This document shows positions 13,001 through 28,000 of a stretch of 64,000 nt of DNA, in pieces. The stretch's first letter is position 1, and every line of letters begins with the position of its first letter. The translations under genes and the position numbers were made by a program. The notes beneath the pieces are model-generated. The model made no database searches. It was not told the DNA's origin and saw only the letters and a program-made list of their open reading frames with translations. Origin of the DNA: Varanus komodoensis (lineage: Eukaryota > Chordata > Lepidosauria > Squamata > Varanidae); assembly GCF_004798865.1 (NCBI RefSeq), contig NW_025336598.1:25145519-25209518 (forward strand), given 5' to 3'.

Positions 13001-16000
13001 TGGTCCCCATTGAGGCTTAAAGGTCACAGAAGGACCAGTCACTCACTCTAAGCCTAACTTTCCTCACAGGGTTGTTGTTGTGAGGATAACATGGAAAGGA
13101 GAGAACAATGTAAAGCACCTTAAGTTTCTCTCATGAAGAAAATGGTGAGATATAAATGTAATAAAATACAATGACTAAATTGCACCATACAGCATTGATA
13201 TACCACATTCTTCAGAAATTCATTTTTTATCTTCCACTTTGCTCTTGGGAAGCTAGATTAGCAATTTGTATGCCAAAATAGTTGGAGAGGTAGAACTGCC
13301 CTCTGCACAGGCTATCCTGGCTAGGCCTGATGAAAATGGAAGGCCAAAAATCTACAGAAGACATGATAAAGAACCAACAATTTCAGGAGGAAAAAGGCAA
13401 TTGGTGATAAAGCAGTATGTTTCACACTATGTTTTTTAATTCAGTAAAATAAAAAAGTGCATGCTTGAAATGTACAGAGAACGCCTTCTGAAGTGGAGGG
13501 AACTTGGGTGTTCAAAGTATTGCACCCTCCACTTATTTGCTGATACATGCCCAAGCATCTGCAGATGTCCAATTAGTCATACTGGATCCCATTCAGATCA
13601 GTGGAAAATTGTGGCATGCATAAAATGTTCTACCAGAGTGAGTGAAAGAGCTGTCTGTTGTTGATCTCATGTCAATAGTCTTTCTCTGTTTATTTTCCTT
13701 GCCACAATTCAGAGGTATCCTGAATTGTAGCAGCTTAACTCCTTATTTGACTTAAAGGTCCCCCAAGTGTGACTAATGAAACCATGAGAGACTACTGCAG
13801 GCTCATGCCTCTAGGCCTTCCCCTGAATTGCCTTCCCCCACAACTCCAAGCCAAAAGTCAAAGAGAGGGTTTTTTTCGAGGCTTTTTCTTGAGGCATTTT
13901 AAAACATTTGACTTCATGTATCTTGGGAAGCTGAAGTCAGCTGATGGTGTACAGAATTCAATTGTCAACACCATAATTATGGGCTATCCATTTGTTGATT
14001 GCTTAATTTGCAGGCAGTGCTCAAGAGAGATTTTCAACATGAAGGTCTTGTTCAGGCTTTTGAACTGAAAGCTAAAGCACCAACACCGCTGTATTGGGAA
14101 GATTACTGTGCTAGAGAGCAAAGTGTGACCAGTTCCCAGTGTCCAGCATGGACATTAAGTGTAGCCACAGATAACTTGTTATGATTTAACTGCTGTGAGA
14201 AACCTACAGTATATGGTCTCCATGAAGGTATGAAGTCACCAGCTACAAGGTGCTGTAAATTCCTCACCTCATCTCTGAGATAAGGCTGCTTTTGCTGAAA
14301 CTGACATATTTGGGCCTTCTCTTCCCTTGTCTCCCAGCAGGGGTGGCTAGCTTGCGAACATGCATAACCTCTGAAAAAGAGGGCAAGGAACTCTATAAAA
14401 TCCATGGAAAGGGTTTACTGTTTGGTCTCCCACTTGGAACCATGAGAATGCACAGGCCCCAAGTGGCTAGTGTGATATCAGGAACCACTTTGGCTAAAGG
14501 GACATTTGCATGCTCTTCTTTTGCTTGTTTATGGATAATCTGCATCCATATCCATCACTATCTGTATTCAATAAACTGTATCCCAAACTGTATCCCAGGT
14601 GTTTAGTTTCCTCCCATGTATCCTCAAGCCAGAAGTGAGCAGCATTGAGTGGACCAGGCCCCTGCGACTAAAAGAACTGAAGAAACATCAGACTTGCTTT
14701 CCACTTGCACAGGGAAGCATCACATTATGCCACAAGGATGCAAGAAGACATATAGAGAAGACTCCAGTTATGTGGTCGTTATATTGTCCATCCAATTCAA
14801 TTCAATTAATGGGATTTCTAGAACTGTTTTTGAAAAAGAAACCAACTAGAGGCTGCCAGACTCTGGTTTTAAGGTGGTAGTGGGACTGATGAGGAGTATA
14901 AGTCCCCATCAGTTAGTTAAGAAAAGAAGTAAGTCCAGGACACCTTTCATTGCTCTGATGCCCTTCAACGCCAACTCCTTTCCCCAAAGAAGCACTGTTC
15001 AAGGCTCTGTTTTCAACGTAATGCTTTTTAAACGAGTGGGAATTAAACATACCCACATATTTCAATTTTCTGAAGGGGTGAATATTTAATCTATTGAAGA
15101 AAAGAAAGTTCTTTGTTTCTCCTCATTCCCAGATTTACAGCCACAAGTCTAGTTGGGCCATTTATTTAGAGCAGGATGAGCTATTCACCAAAGAGAAAAC
15201 CTGAGCTACTGATAAAAACATGCAAAAATATAGCCAGATGATAGCCTTCAAAGAACTGCATAGGTTTTCCTTGCTTATCTATCAATATATATGGATGCTG
15301 AGAAAATAAAAACACGGAAAGCTTATGTGAAATCAAGGGCATGTAAATATGCAGATATCCATGCTCTTCTGTTCCCACTCTCTGCTACTGGCACTGCAAC
15401 CAAATGTGGTATCCAGGAAGCCAGACTTCTGCAGACGGCTGAAGGGACAGTCTGTGTGTTCGGCTGGTGGTAGCACAAGGTCTCCAAACCCAATGGAGGA
15501 TGCTGTGCAGGAGACTCACAAGCAACACACAATCCCATCTGAGCAACATTCCTTTGCAACTTCCTGTTTTAAGGTGGCTTATTGTGTGTTACCAACTGAA
15601 GGTGGAAGCAACTATCCTTTCAGCTATCTGCACAGCTTCGCCATGTTTGCAGCTATAACCTCCTGCATTGTTGCCGAGTACAGGAGAACCTGCACCTGAT
15701 CATGTGTGTTGCCAATTCAGAATGAGGTATTTTTCCATCAGCAGCAGAACAGCAAGTCAGTATTTATCTATCAATAAACTGGTTGATGCATTTGCAATTC
15801 CACTGTGTGTCTCTTTTAAATATTTGTGTTGAACACCGACAAGTTTGACATGCTGAACATACTATTGAGCAACAAGAATTTTGACTGCAGCAGAGCAGCA
15901 GTGTCACACAATCCCTTAAATTATGAACAAAAATCGGAATGGCTTCCATGCAGGGCTTGCGGTCATATCTTTGCAAATCACCAAATCTTTGATTAGCTTT

Positions 16001-19000
16001 CAGATTTTGTTGTTCTAATACAGTTTATGCCACATTGATCAGAGCAAATCACAGTAATTAGTCATTATAAATGGTCAAACTACAAGCCCATGGAGCCTGT
16101 TCATTTACTGTGTAGCTAGAAAACATGAGCCATTATTTTGTGCAATTCAGCTCTATTAAAATGTACTTCTGCCACAAACTTCAAGAAAGTCAAAGTGTGT
16201 CTTTGGAATCTGATCCCTGATTGTCACATGCCCTAAACCGGGGGATGGAAAAGATGACACAGCTCTGTTCAACAGCTTTGAAGCATGTGGATTTTTATGG
16301 ATGGGGAGCTGTGAATTGTCTTATGCAGCTCTTCTGGAAGCAAGCGCCATTTTGTTCTGCAAAACTTACTTCCGAATATTCCTGTGCTAGACTGCAGCCC
16401 TTTCATCAATAAATGCATTTCACCAACAAGGAAAAGTAACTTGCAAAATTTCTTTTAAATGGAGATGTTACAGGGTTAAGTGAAGGTTGTTTAACCCCCA
16501 TATAATCTATCCTCTCTGGGTTCACACTATACTATAAACCACAGAGCCTACCCACTGTGGCTTTAATATTCAAAGCGTGGCTGGCACATGCCATGGTGGG
16601 CAGCTATCGTGTAAATCAGGTCAGTGTATTGCACCTTACATGTCCTAATAGCCAAGTCCCACAAAAATGTCTGACTTGGTCTATGACCTATCCTACAGAA
16701 GGCTGTTAAACTGTTGTCTCTGATTTCAGTTTCACTGCAGAACTGAGATGTGAGCACTACAGGAAGAGTATTTTTTCCTAATTTTCTGCTTCATAAGCTC
16801 TAGGTGGCAATGTGGACACTGCAATTATACAAGTGGTGAAAAGCACTGTTATTTTCAGAAATAACACTGCATTTCCCCTGTTCTAGAAGAACTGGCTTTC
16901 GCTGTCTATAGAAGCCGTAAGCAATGTTAGCAGCAAATGATGAGCACACAGTAACTGTCTTGAGTAGAAAAGCTTTCCTACACTTAGCAGAAACTCAACC
17001 ACTGTTGCGCTCAGAAAATCTGGTGAGGTTCACTCCATTCCATCTCTGTATCTGGAGATGAGAATGTCAGATACCAGAAGCAGAACCTTGTTTTGATCTC
17101 CATGTTGTGATTTTTTTTTTCTTGAGGCTTGCTCAACTACACCTATTTTCACATTTCAGCAGCAAATGAAGGACCTTTTTTTCTTCCAAACGTTTGGGAA
17201 ATGAAGAAGGTGTTTAATTGTTCTTGTAAGATTTTGTAGGTTATTTGTAATCTATTTTACTGCTTTGGATGAAAGATACTCAGAGAGAGATACAGCTATT
17301 ATTAAAAGTGTAAGTTAATCTGCATACATATGAATTTATTGTGCATATGCAGAACAGCTTTTTCTAATTATGAAGTGGTATTTATGTAATGCAATAAACC
17401 GCAACTGTGTTTTTAAACAAAAATGTTGGGAAACAGAAGTTCTTTTTTAGCAGAAGACATCTCCCATGGGTAGCAGTGCTTTCCCCAACTAAGCTCTAGA
17501 ACTGGTGATGCACAAGAGAAGACAATCAAAGTTTGGCAGCGTGCTCCTGTTAGCACAATGGGGTGTTCAGCCTTTTGCACAAGGTCTGCTTACACAACAT
17601 GTCAAGATACATGCTTGTGCCAAATCTGTCTGGCCCAGCAAAGTCTTCTGCTTACTCCTTGCTCAACAGTTTGCAGAAAATTGTCCCAACCAGATTTTTT
17701 TTTTCTGCTGGCACACCACTGGAATCAACCCATTCAGTATTTTACTGTTTCACTATGTATGCTTATATACATAGAAAGCCAGACTGAGACATGTATGCAT
17801 ACACAGACCCCCACCCCCAAAGTCATTCTACTCTGAGCATTACTCAGGCTGGGAGTTATAGGCCTTGTTTCTGTCTAAACATGCTCATAAGAAAGACTGT
17901 TTTCCTGCAGCTAGAGGATGCATTCCATTTCAGAGTGGACACACTGGGGAAAACCGATCTGACCCAGAGCTTCGGTCCCTGCATAGTGTAGAGGATTACC
18001 TACACTGACCCACTTCAAGCACCAGTTCAAAATAAGCCTATACAGCATAAAACAAAGAATTGATTGTTGCGGATTATTGTCAAGATGACCTAAAAGCAAC
18101 ATATCAACATCCTAAATGCTTGCAATCCCAAGTAGCTCTTCTGTTGTTAAATACCAACCCAACAAAGAACCAAGCTCTGCACTGATCTGGGATACAGATA
18201 CAAATTCACTGACCATCACAGTTATTTTGTAACTAAGTGCTATAACAATGGTGAACACTCAAAATATTCTATTTTATGCAATTCTGCAAAATAAGTACCA
18301 TCACGCATGCAGGTTTCAGAAAAGCTGGTTTAATCCTGCTGTTTTCACTCCCATTAAAACACATAATGATATTTAAAGAATAGAAGTCTGACTAACTATT
18401 TCTTTTTTGGGCACATGAAGCATTTTAATTCTATTAAAGAGCATTAACAATAAGCCTTTTCAAGTTTCACGCTGAAAGAAAATCAAATGAACATGTCAGC
18501 AGTTGACACACCTAGCCTTCCCTTCTACCTGCCCCACCGTGGCCATCTACATATGAGCAGAGGTCCCTCTATCCTTGATGGGATTATGAATGCAAAATTT
18601 TCAGCCTTTGAACTCAGCCCAGGAGGCCCTGCCCTTCAGAAAGCAGCCTAGACATTGTAGGAGATGGAGATGGAGACTGGAGGGTGTGTGGCTAAGGCAA
18701 TCCCTTTTTCAAACATGTTTTACCTGCTCACGCTTAGAGCAGGGCTGGCACCTGGGACATCCAATGATGAGGGACCCGTGGAGTTGCTCTTCATTTTCGC
18801 CAGTGAGACCTGCTTGTTTGCCTGTCTCTCTCTCTGGCCCAGCAGGAGACGAAACAATAGGTCTCCCTGCAGGCAAGTGGGACCAGTAATGAAAAAGAAC
18901 TGGAGGAGCAATAGCACTGGGGCACAACCGTGCTTCTCAGACAGCCCCACTGAGGGTGTCTTTCCCAAGGCCTCCCAAAACCTGCATTCTACAGTTGCAA

Positions 19001-22000
19001 AATGCCCGAATAGGGCCTATGGAATCCCGCACATCTTTATGGGGAAGGCAGTGCCACTCCTGATTCTCTTGTCTTTAAGGTTTTAGCTAGAGACTGACAT
19101 CCTGTGCTCATTTGGCAAGAGAGTAAATCTGAATGAGCTCAATGGGGCCTACTTCCAAGAAAACACACACAAGTTCAGGCTGCAAGGAAATGCCCTCAAA
19201 TACTTTACAGTACCATGACAGATCTGTCAAAAGCACTTACCCGTTTCCTATGAGGACTGATCTCTAGCTTCATCACTGCACATTTGTTTAAAGTGTTTAA
19301 ACGCCTACAGGGGGGGAAAAAACACACACGATTAACAGTAAACATGTCATTCTGTGATAGGAACTATTTCAACTAATGGATTATTGCAGAAGCTCTCACT
19401 AAGCTTATTTACATAGAAATGAACAAAGGGGAGCCTCAAAAATAGCATTTATGCTTAATTAACACCACATTACATCAGCTGGAGACCAGATTTTGTGGAG
19501 TGGGTGGGATACAGATGCAGAAACGTAAGAACAAGCTTTCTTAAATCAGTTCCTTATGAGTCAAGACCATAAAGGAGAGCTTGTTCAACCAGCGACCATT
19601 AAATTGGGCTAACCGGAGTATGGTCATACAAGGTTCTTGTTTTCCTAGAGGAAAACTACTGGTGCTTTCCAAAACTTGACCTTTCTTGGAATGCAGCAAA
19701 CTACATGAAATAAGGGATTAAATACTTTGGAATAAACTGTCTGCATCTAACACAATTTCCATATAGTATGAATAGTTCAAAAAGCATGTCCATGAATTGC
19801 TAGTGACTAGGATTTGACACTGCAAGTTTTGTATGTGCTGTATCCAAATGGACTTGGGAGAGACAGAGACTACTACCTTGTAACTTTAGCTGACAGTATG
19901 CTAAACCTGTGAAAGCTAGACCCATTCTGTTACATCCATGGGGCAGACTGTCCATGCAACAGGAAGTTAGTGTTTGGTAAAGCACTAAATGATCTGAAAT
20001 GGCTGTTTCTGGAAGAGAAGTCAGCAACACTTTGTGCAAACTCCCCGTTCCGGCATTGAGTGTTCTGGCTCATTTCCAGTTGCTGTAGGAGCACCAGCTT
20101 CATGTTGCATTAACTGCAGTTCCTGTTAGTGCATAAGCAACACTGACTATTGCCCATACGATTTTAAAAAACTTAAACAGAACTCAAAGCTTGCTGAAGT
20201 GCAAAACATCTTTAGGAAAGCGTCCAAAAACAGCTTAGTGAGAACTCAGCATGTTCCTCAGTGGGAGAATGCATAAAATCAAGGGGTGGGGGAATTTTCA
20301 GAAATGGTGTGGCTGCCTGCCTAAACAGAACTGTACTATGCAACAGTTGGTTTTAAGTTGTACTTGTATAATTTTACTGGGGTGCACACTAGTTTTGAAG
20401 GATCAGAAAATATATTAAGATTCAGATAACAGGAATTGTAATTTATTTTCTTTACTTTTGCTTTATTGTATTGCTTATTGTATTGTATTGTATTGCTTAT
20501 TGTATTGCTTTACACACAACATCTTGAAGCCGGGGAGGAAAGGAACATCATTCATGCATCAGACAAAAAATATTTTCAACCTGAATTCGTGCGCAGTACT
20601 GAGTACTGCTGCTTGCTTCCTTGCTTTCCATGTCTTTCTACGTCTATGAAACTAAAACCTCAAAGAAGGTACCTTATTTTCCACACATCAGGTACTTATA
20701 TTGTTCTGTTCAGCATGTAATATACTATTTTCACTGTAGCCCCAGGACAACTCTTGCTAATCTCTCTCCAATGGAAAGAAAATCAGAACCTTCCCCTTTA
20801 CTCAAGGTTGTAGCAGTTCTCTCATACTGTTATACCACATGTAAAAATGGCTTGCTGGGTTAAAAAGAAATACAGCTGTTTCATTAAAGTAAGCTCCCCA
20901 GGAAAATAGCTTTTATCAGGTAGGATAAATACTCCATGCATGTGTTTGTGAATACTATCATCTCCTTGGGCAACGCTAATGAACAGCTGGAGGCCAATGA
21001 GAACCTTTTGAACGACCTCAAGGGATGTAAGTCTTCAGGCCAGAACTTATCAGAGTTGGCTGGCTCAGGTTTGGAATTACTTGGCACATAAACAGTTCTT
21101 GCTGTTAGCACTAGTGTTGCATGAGCTTCAGCCACACCAGCCCTCCTCTCTGCTGCCGTTGCGCCAGAAGAGATTGGAAGCTTTTGTTTCCATTTTTTAA
21201 CTAACCTTAAGTAACCCTTGTTAATGTTAAGTCTAACCACAGTTTGTCTGGGTTGAGTTACACCTTCAGTTTAGTGAAAAAAGGCAGCTTCAGACCATGG
21301 TTGATGCGGTCTGTTTTCCCCTCACTAAGCCATGGTAAAGATTAATCACAGTTCAGATGTAAGGATAAAATGTGGTTAGTGGAAAAAAGAAGGAAAAAAA
21401 GTTATAAAAACAAAAGCAAAAAAGAACTCCTCCTTGTGGCTGGATCTGTCATTGACCTGTCCCAGAAAGACTCCCTGTTATTCCACAATTTGAGTCAGCA
21501 AACATAGATTCATTTGATGTGTATGTCTGTGTGCATGCATTAAATGTCTCTAAGGCAAAAGAAAAAAATCAAATACTTTGTTATGGACTAAATAAAGAGA
21601 GCTCAAAAATAATTAAGATGGCTTCCATACCGCTTAAAAAAATAAGAACCTCTAGTGCAGAATACAGTTTTCTAGGTCTTACATAAACATTTCCACATTT
21701 TACAGCATTAGTCCCTCTATTTGGTTTTATCTAGTTTCAACCTGTTGCATTTAACCAGCTCAACCACTTTGATCTGTCAGAGAAAACATATTTTCAGCCA
21801 GTCTGATAAGAGTGTCTTTGATTTCACAGATTATCTGTAGCCTGCCTCTTTAAAATAAGTGCCTTGGGCAGCTGGAGGAGATAAGTGTAGAGACTGTGAA
21901 AACTATTTTCACAGAGCTAACTTTACAACTAAACTTCACATGGATGCTTTACAAAAAGGAACACAAAAGAGTAGGAAAGTTCCTTGTTTTCCTGCCCAAT

Positions 22001-25000
22001 TTTAAGTACTTCTGCTGGAGAGGTACCACACTATTTTTAAATTTATTTATCATAGAATGATAGGAGAGTTGGAAGGGGCCATGAAGGCCATTGAGTGCAA
22101 CTCCCATATTTATACCCCACCTTTTTTCCTTTAAAAGAACTCAAGGCAGCTTACACAATTCTCTTCCTCTTCTCAACCATATACTCACAACAAACCTGTG
22201 AGGTATAATACAAGTGTATGTAGGTTGGAAGATCTGGCACTGCCAATAATGGGGAGGAAGAAAAGGTCTAGGTCCAGTTGGCAAACTGGGAGGTTCTGGT
22301 GGGATGCTACTGTGACTAAGAAGGCCATGCTACCAATTCCTGCATTACTGAAACACTGCAAAGTGAGAAGCATAGGCTAACTGAAGGAAAATTCCTTTTT
22401 GTTGACAAGTTAAGTGCATGGAAACTGATTTCCCCACAAACAGACATGCTTGCTGAGAAATACAGTTGAAACTTGCTTTAAAGCAAGATGCTAAAGTCAG
22501 GAAAGCCCAGAAAGGGATTTTCAAAGCAACTTTATAAATGTCAACTCTAAAGTATGACCCATTGAATTCAGTGGGACTTATTGAAGGTAAGTGGATGTAA
22601 GACTGTGGCCTTACAAAGCCTAACAGCAAAAGAAACTATTTGTTTTCTCACTGACCATAAGTATTTCCAACTTATCCACCCCAGACATGAGGACTACAAA
22701 CAAGTTTCTTGAGAAAAAAGAAAGCTTGAATCCTGAAAAATCCATTAAGAACCCATAGACTATATGGAAGTGCTTCAGGAATTGACATTATTTGCTAATC
22801 CTACAATCACAAGTAAATATTAGAAATGGGATAACCATTAAAAACGTACAGTTATTCATTTATTTTTGAGAAAGGAAATTGTTTATTTCCCCACTTGTGC
22901 AGTGGTGTGGTTTCCACATAATGTTAATGCATTGCTTAACGTATAGTCTGTTGCTATACCCAAGGTCTACCTGGCAGACAACTGTAAGGCAACAAAGTTA
23001 TCTCAATCCATAGGTTGTTTCTCATCTTCTAAACTCATCCCCTCCTTCTATGCCTCTGTGGGACAATATTACTGGCATGTAGAGCAGCTCTTTTAAATCA
23101 CTTATTCATGCTGCCTGTGAGACAACCCATAGTTCTGGGTTCATGACAACTCATGGTTTAAAGAACTCAGAGTTCATGACCCATCACCAGACCTGGGTTC
23201 ATTTTGTTGTTTGTTCATGGTTCACAAATCATGGTTTGTTAGTATGGCCATCTTCACACACTACAACTCAGAATTTAACAACCTATACAATGTGTTAGTG
23301 TCAGGTACAAATCAGACCAAAGGGTAAGCTGTCATTTGTGTGAACAGTATCTTGTGAAGCTCACCATTATACTGAAAAACTAGCCAGCCATACATATTTT
23401 TATTTAAAAAATAAATACACCACACTTTCATTCCCAAGAGAATTTCAGAGCAGTGCATGTAAAAAGCAAACATTTGGTACAATAAAATTACCAAAACAGA
23501 TAAATTGAACAGCATAAAACTATTTCAGCTGGCTCAAAAAATACTCATTTAAATTTAAAAATAGAATTGTTGATTCCATCCCTCTCACATGCTTGTGCAA
23601 ATAGAAAGGTTTTAATGTGATATGTACAAATATTAGTGGCAGGCATAATTGCTGATGTAATGACATTCTAAAGTCAGGCTGGCACCAAAGAAAAGGCCTT
23701 CACTTTTGAAGATGATTTATATACTTCTCTTATAGAAGGAATAAGGAAAAGACCATCCTTTGATTACCTGAATGCATGGGCCAACTGATATTACAGTGTT
23801 TATATCCCACCATTTTTTATGTTGCAAAGAGCCCTAGGTGACACAGTATTCCTCCTTTCCATTTTATCCTCACAACAGTCATTCTGTGAGGTAGCTTGGG
23901 CTGACAGTGAGTCATCAGTGAGGACTAGAACCTGGGTCTCTTGGAACCCGGTTTGACACTCCAAGCACCATATTACCCTGGCTCTCATGAGACTTGATTT
24001 ACATGTAAGGCCCTTTAACTGGGCTTGGTAGCTAATGGGCAACCAAAGTTGCTCCTTCAGAACAGATGCAATATGGTTCCACTTAGGCAAACCTGCCAGA
24101 AAGCTGAGTTAGTTGGTGCTTCCAAGAGTTTTCAAGAGCAGATTACAGTGAAATTACAGTAGATTTCCATTACTTCTGGTACAAAAACTAATGCAGTAGT
24201 TTGAGTGATCACGTATCTTGCAGTCAGTGTACACCTTTGAAGTTCCTAGTTGCTATCTAGAGACATTTTCAAGACCCAAGTACAAACAATATTTTACAAA
24301 GTAAGGCTCCTGAAACATATCTGGAAGATTACAGTTCAAATCCTTTTGCTTTCTGATAAGATTTCACTACACAGCTAATTTCTAACCCCACTCTAGCGTA
24401 AAGGGGTATTGTTATTAGTAGGCACTTGATCCTGAAAGAGTAAATCTGATCATTCATAAGAAGAGGAGGAGGAGGAGGAGGAGAAAAAATCATGGGAACA
24501 ATACTCTGAAAATATGACATTGGCCAGACCGCAAAGGAACATTTTCCAACTCGAAGCCCTCCAGATGTTTTAGATTTCAATTCCCATCAGCCCCAGGCAG
24601 CATGGTCAAAGGTCAGGCATACTGAGAGTGGTAGACCAAAACATCTGAGGGGCATCGGGTTGGGAAAGGTTGTTTTGGACAAATATAAATTTCCATGTAC
24701 ATCTTTTAAACTATCACAAGGGGAAAGACAAAGACAACAGTCTGGTTCTTTCAAATGCCACAAGTTCAGTTTTCTGAACAGCAATACCCTTGAACCAATG
24801 TGCAAATTACATTTGGTAAACCATAGCAAACTAGGTTACAATAGGAAGCCAAAATATCACAATTGTTAGTTTAATCAAATGAAAGCATGCTTTCTGGATG
24901 TTGTTTCCTTAAACAAAAGAATCTACTGGCAAGGATTTTTTCCTCCCTTAAAACATTTCTTATTTTTCTTTAAGCTTGAAAATCATGCAAGAGTCACATT

Positions 25001-28000
25001 TACTATTTATGAATCAGGATAAAAATGAATGGTTTTCTTCTTATAATAAATGAAACTGCTTTCCTTCAAGATGAATTTAGAAACTTTTAACTTCTTGTAG
25101 ATACCAATTCTAAAACTCAGGTGAAAATTCCACTTGAAGAATGTGGGCCTTCAGTTGATCATTGTATTTCCTCAACAACAAAATACTGTTTTTCACTCCT
25201 AACTCCTGTTGACAGTAAAGTGTGAATTCTCTGTGTTGATGTGTTGGGTGCCAAAAGAATAACAAGGGAGATGACATGAGAAGGGCCATTACTGAGAGTC
25301 CCTTGAGGTATGCAAAAAAATTTTTTTTTTCCATTTCTGGAAAAAGATTGTTCCAAACCAGCAGAGGATAACATACTGGCTGAATCTAGAACTTGGTCAG
25401 CTAGCCTGGTTATTACTGAAAAACTCTTTTACTGAGGATGCATAGATATCCATTTTAAAGGAATGCACAGCCTCTTTATTTAGATAGCTCAATTATTATG
25501 CCTGCTTAGTTAACAAGTGATAGACTGCAGGTGAGCTGGCTCCTTTCTTGCTATACATGTCTGAGCTTCCCCAGAGCTGATTTGGAAAGGCATGAGAGGA
25601 GGCATTTGATTTTATCTCCCATTTGATGGATATGTTCAGGGGTGAGCACAGTGTCTATGCAGCAAGTTAAACATAGCGCCCTGAAATAGGCAACTGAGAT
25701 TTTGCAAAGTCACGTTTGCAGATAGGCAGCTAACCATGTGGAATTGCCGTTAGAGTCACCTTTTTTCAGCTTTAGTGAGTCTTGTGGAGTGGAGGACTTC
25801 ACATAAGTGTTTGGGGAGAATCCAGAGGGGCAGACTCTGCCAATTCTGTTGTGCAAGCAACATCATATGTGGAATCCACACAGTGCTTTGGGGATTACCC
25901 AAAATGAGTAGAAATGCTGATTCCGGAATTCCGGAATGCTAATTCTCCCACGTGTGAGTGGTGCAGCCCACTTGAACAAATGAATTGGGACACACTGCTT
26001 GCAGAAGAAAACTTCCGTAGGGCGGAAGGGCATAGGCAGGGGCCTAGGCCCCCCACTTATTCTGCCTTTCATATCTAAAGAAGTATGTGGTGACTTTCCA
26101 TATGCACCTTTTAGAACGGGAGGGTGGGAAACAATGCAATCGCTGGGAAATCGGTGAATGATTAGGGGACCACTCACAGAGGAGCTGAGAAATAAGGCAT
26201 GACACCCCCTTCCTGTGCAAAAGGCAATTGGCTCCAGAGCAAATTTATACATGGAGCAGTTGCCCTCTATTTCTCCCATTCTTAATCACAAATGGAAGGA
26301 AAACTGAAACTAAGGCTGTGATTACTGTTGGTTTCCCTTTCCTTAGGGAAGTGCCACATTTCATCTCTTCAGTGTAGGAAATTAGGTATGTTTGCACAAG
26401 ATTTGTTAGTCATCTTGTGCTTTGGCATTATTACTTAGCTCAAAGCAACCACAAGCACAAGAAGCTACAGTGTGGCACCGCTACTGTGAAAACACCGAAG
26501 ACAGTCGGTAAATATACACATCGTGAATAAAAATATATTAGCAATGCAAAAAAATGAAGAAACATTTAACAACATATAGAAACTGTGCTGAAAAAAGATA
26601 AGACAGATAGGAAGCTACTACAAAGAAGTGGTGGAACCTTTTCTTTAAAGCAAAGGAAAAGGCTCTAGAACCAATTTCCAGTTCAACTTTTTCTGGGCAA
26701 CCCCTGTCACTTGTTTAAATCCTAATGTGATCTGTCCCTGCTGATTTTTCTTCATGTAGTCCATAATTAAACAATGGAATTCAAAGGGATAATGACAGCT
26801 TACATGGATTTAGACAGCGATTAGCCAAATTAATGGTGTACGATTTGAGAATGGCTGCTGGACATGAGAGCTGGTCAGAGACAACGTGCCTCTGACACCA
26901 GTTACGAGGGAACAACAGCATGTCCTGCTTATGGACTTCCTGTGAGCATCTGGTTTGCCACTAGTGCACGACCAGATGCCGGAACAGATAAGGCTTTGGT
27001 CTGATCCAGCAGGGTTCTTCTTTTGTTTATAGCTCCACAGAGAGAGGGTGAAGGAAACTGACCACTGAAAACATTAATCTGAAAGCACAATTCCACATAA
27101 ACCCCATGATAACTTTAGAACTCAGATGGGAATAGAGAAGAAGCAAACCAATCCCTCAATGGACACACACACACATACATGCTTTGTCTTAGGCCTTTGT
27201 GGCAGTCTGAGCTCGGGGAATTAACACATTCGTCCAAAGTAGGTACTGACTGTAGTTTTTAGGCTCAAGGTAGATGGAAGGTTTAGGGGCTGGGCAGTCA
27301 TCACTGAAGACCCTTTTTTTATACTGAGCATTTCCTGGCTATCTCGAGAGCAGGGCTGGGAAACTTGCAGCCCTCCAGATGTTCTGGCCTACAACTCCCA
27401 TCAGTCCTAGCCAGCACAGACAATGGTGAGGGATCATAAAAGTTGTAAGCCAAAACATTTGGAACACCACAGACTGTCCTTCCCTGCCACAGAGCCAATT
27501 CCATGAAGTCAAGTTTGGGAAGAGTCACTCTTCCCATGGTCCTTCCAAAAACACCAATGCACCATTCAATTGCAATTAATATACAGCAATAAATTCCCTG
27601 AATATTTATTGGAATATTTGGAATGAGTGACTAGGCAATAAATATACTAGCCGAGGCTGTCCAACTCATTTTATTCAAGTATCCTATTACCAAAGCAATC
27701 CTCTTCTACAGACCTGCACAAGGCTTCAATGGCATCTCTGTCCAGAAAGTCATGCTCTCTCTTCACTGAAGCAATGTCAATGGGAAATATAAGATCTGTA
27801 GGAATAAAAACAGACGGAGAATCAGAAAGCATGTTATTAGTGAAGATGGCTTATTTCAAATCAACTGGCTGTCTCCAAGACATCAGATACAAAGAAGCAG
27901 CTCCTACAAGACAAATTTGCTTTCATACCATCTTGGATGTGTGACAGAAACTCTGTTTTTCATATAGAACCTTTAACACACAGGACTGGCGACTGAAAGT

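Larger units (their letters stand above)
19305..27713 (-). other. DLC1: DLC1 intron 3
   Basis: This intron is about 8.4 kb and repeat-rich toward its 5' end. It holds a pentanucleotide run (20460-20510), CR1 and SINE pieces (22046-22215), a possible foldback (23117-23268), a LINE 3' region (23395-23790), a SINE (23795-23992), family A foldbacks (24544-24668, 27353-27487), a GGA run and a second SINE class (26838-27032). The stretches 19.4-20.4 kb, 20.9-22.0 kb and 24.9-26.8 kb hold nothing I recognise. Confidence 0.8.

Noticed and set aside
16470-16570. Family D-like foldback scrap
   Set aside because: Words such as 'gttgtttaaccccc' and 'aaaccacagagcc' hint at it, but the arms do not pair well enough to list.
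18664-19086. 140-residue plus-strand frame in intron 4
   Set aside because: Overlapping frames of similar size exist on both strands and no domain is seen.
25863-26279. 138-residue minus-strand frame in intron 3
   Set aside because: No similarity to a known family, and no splice or start context with DLC1. It is likely a chance frame in a GC-richer piece.
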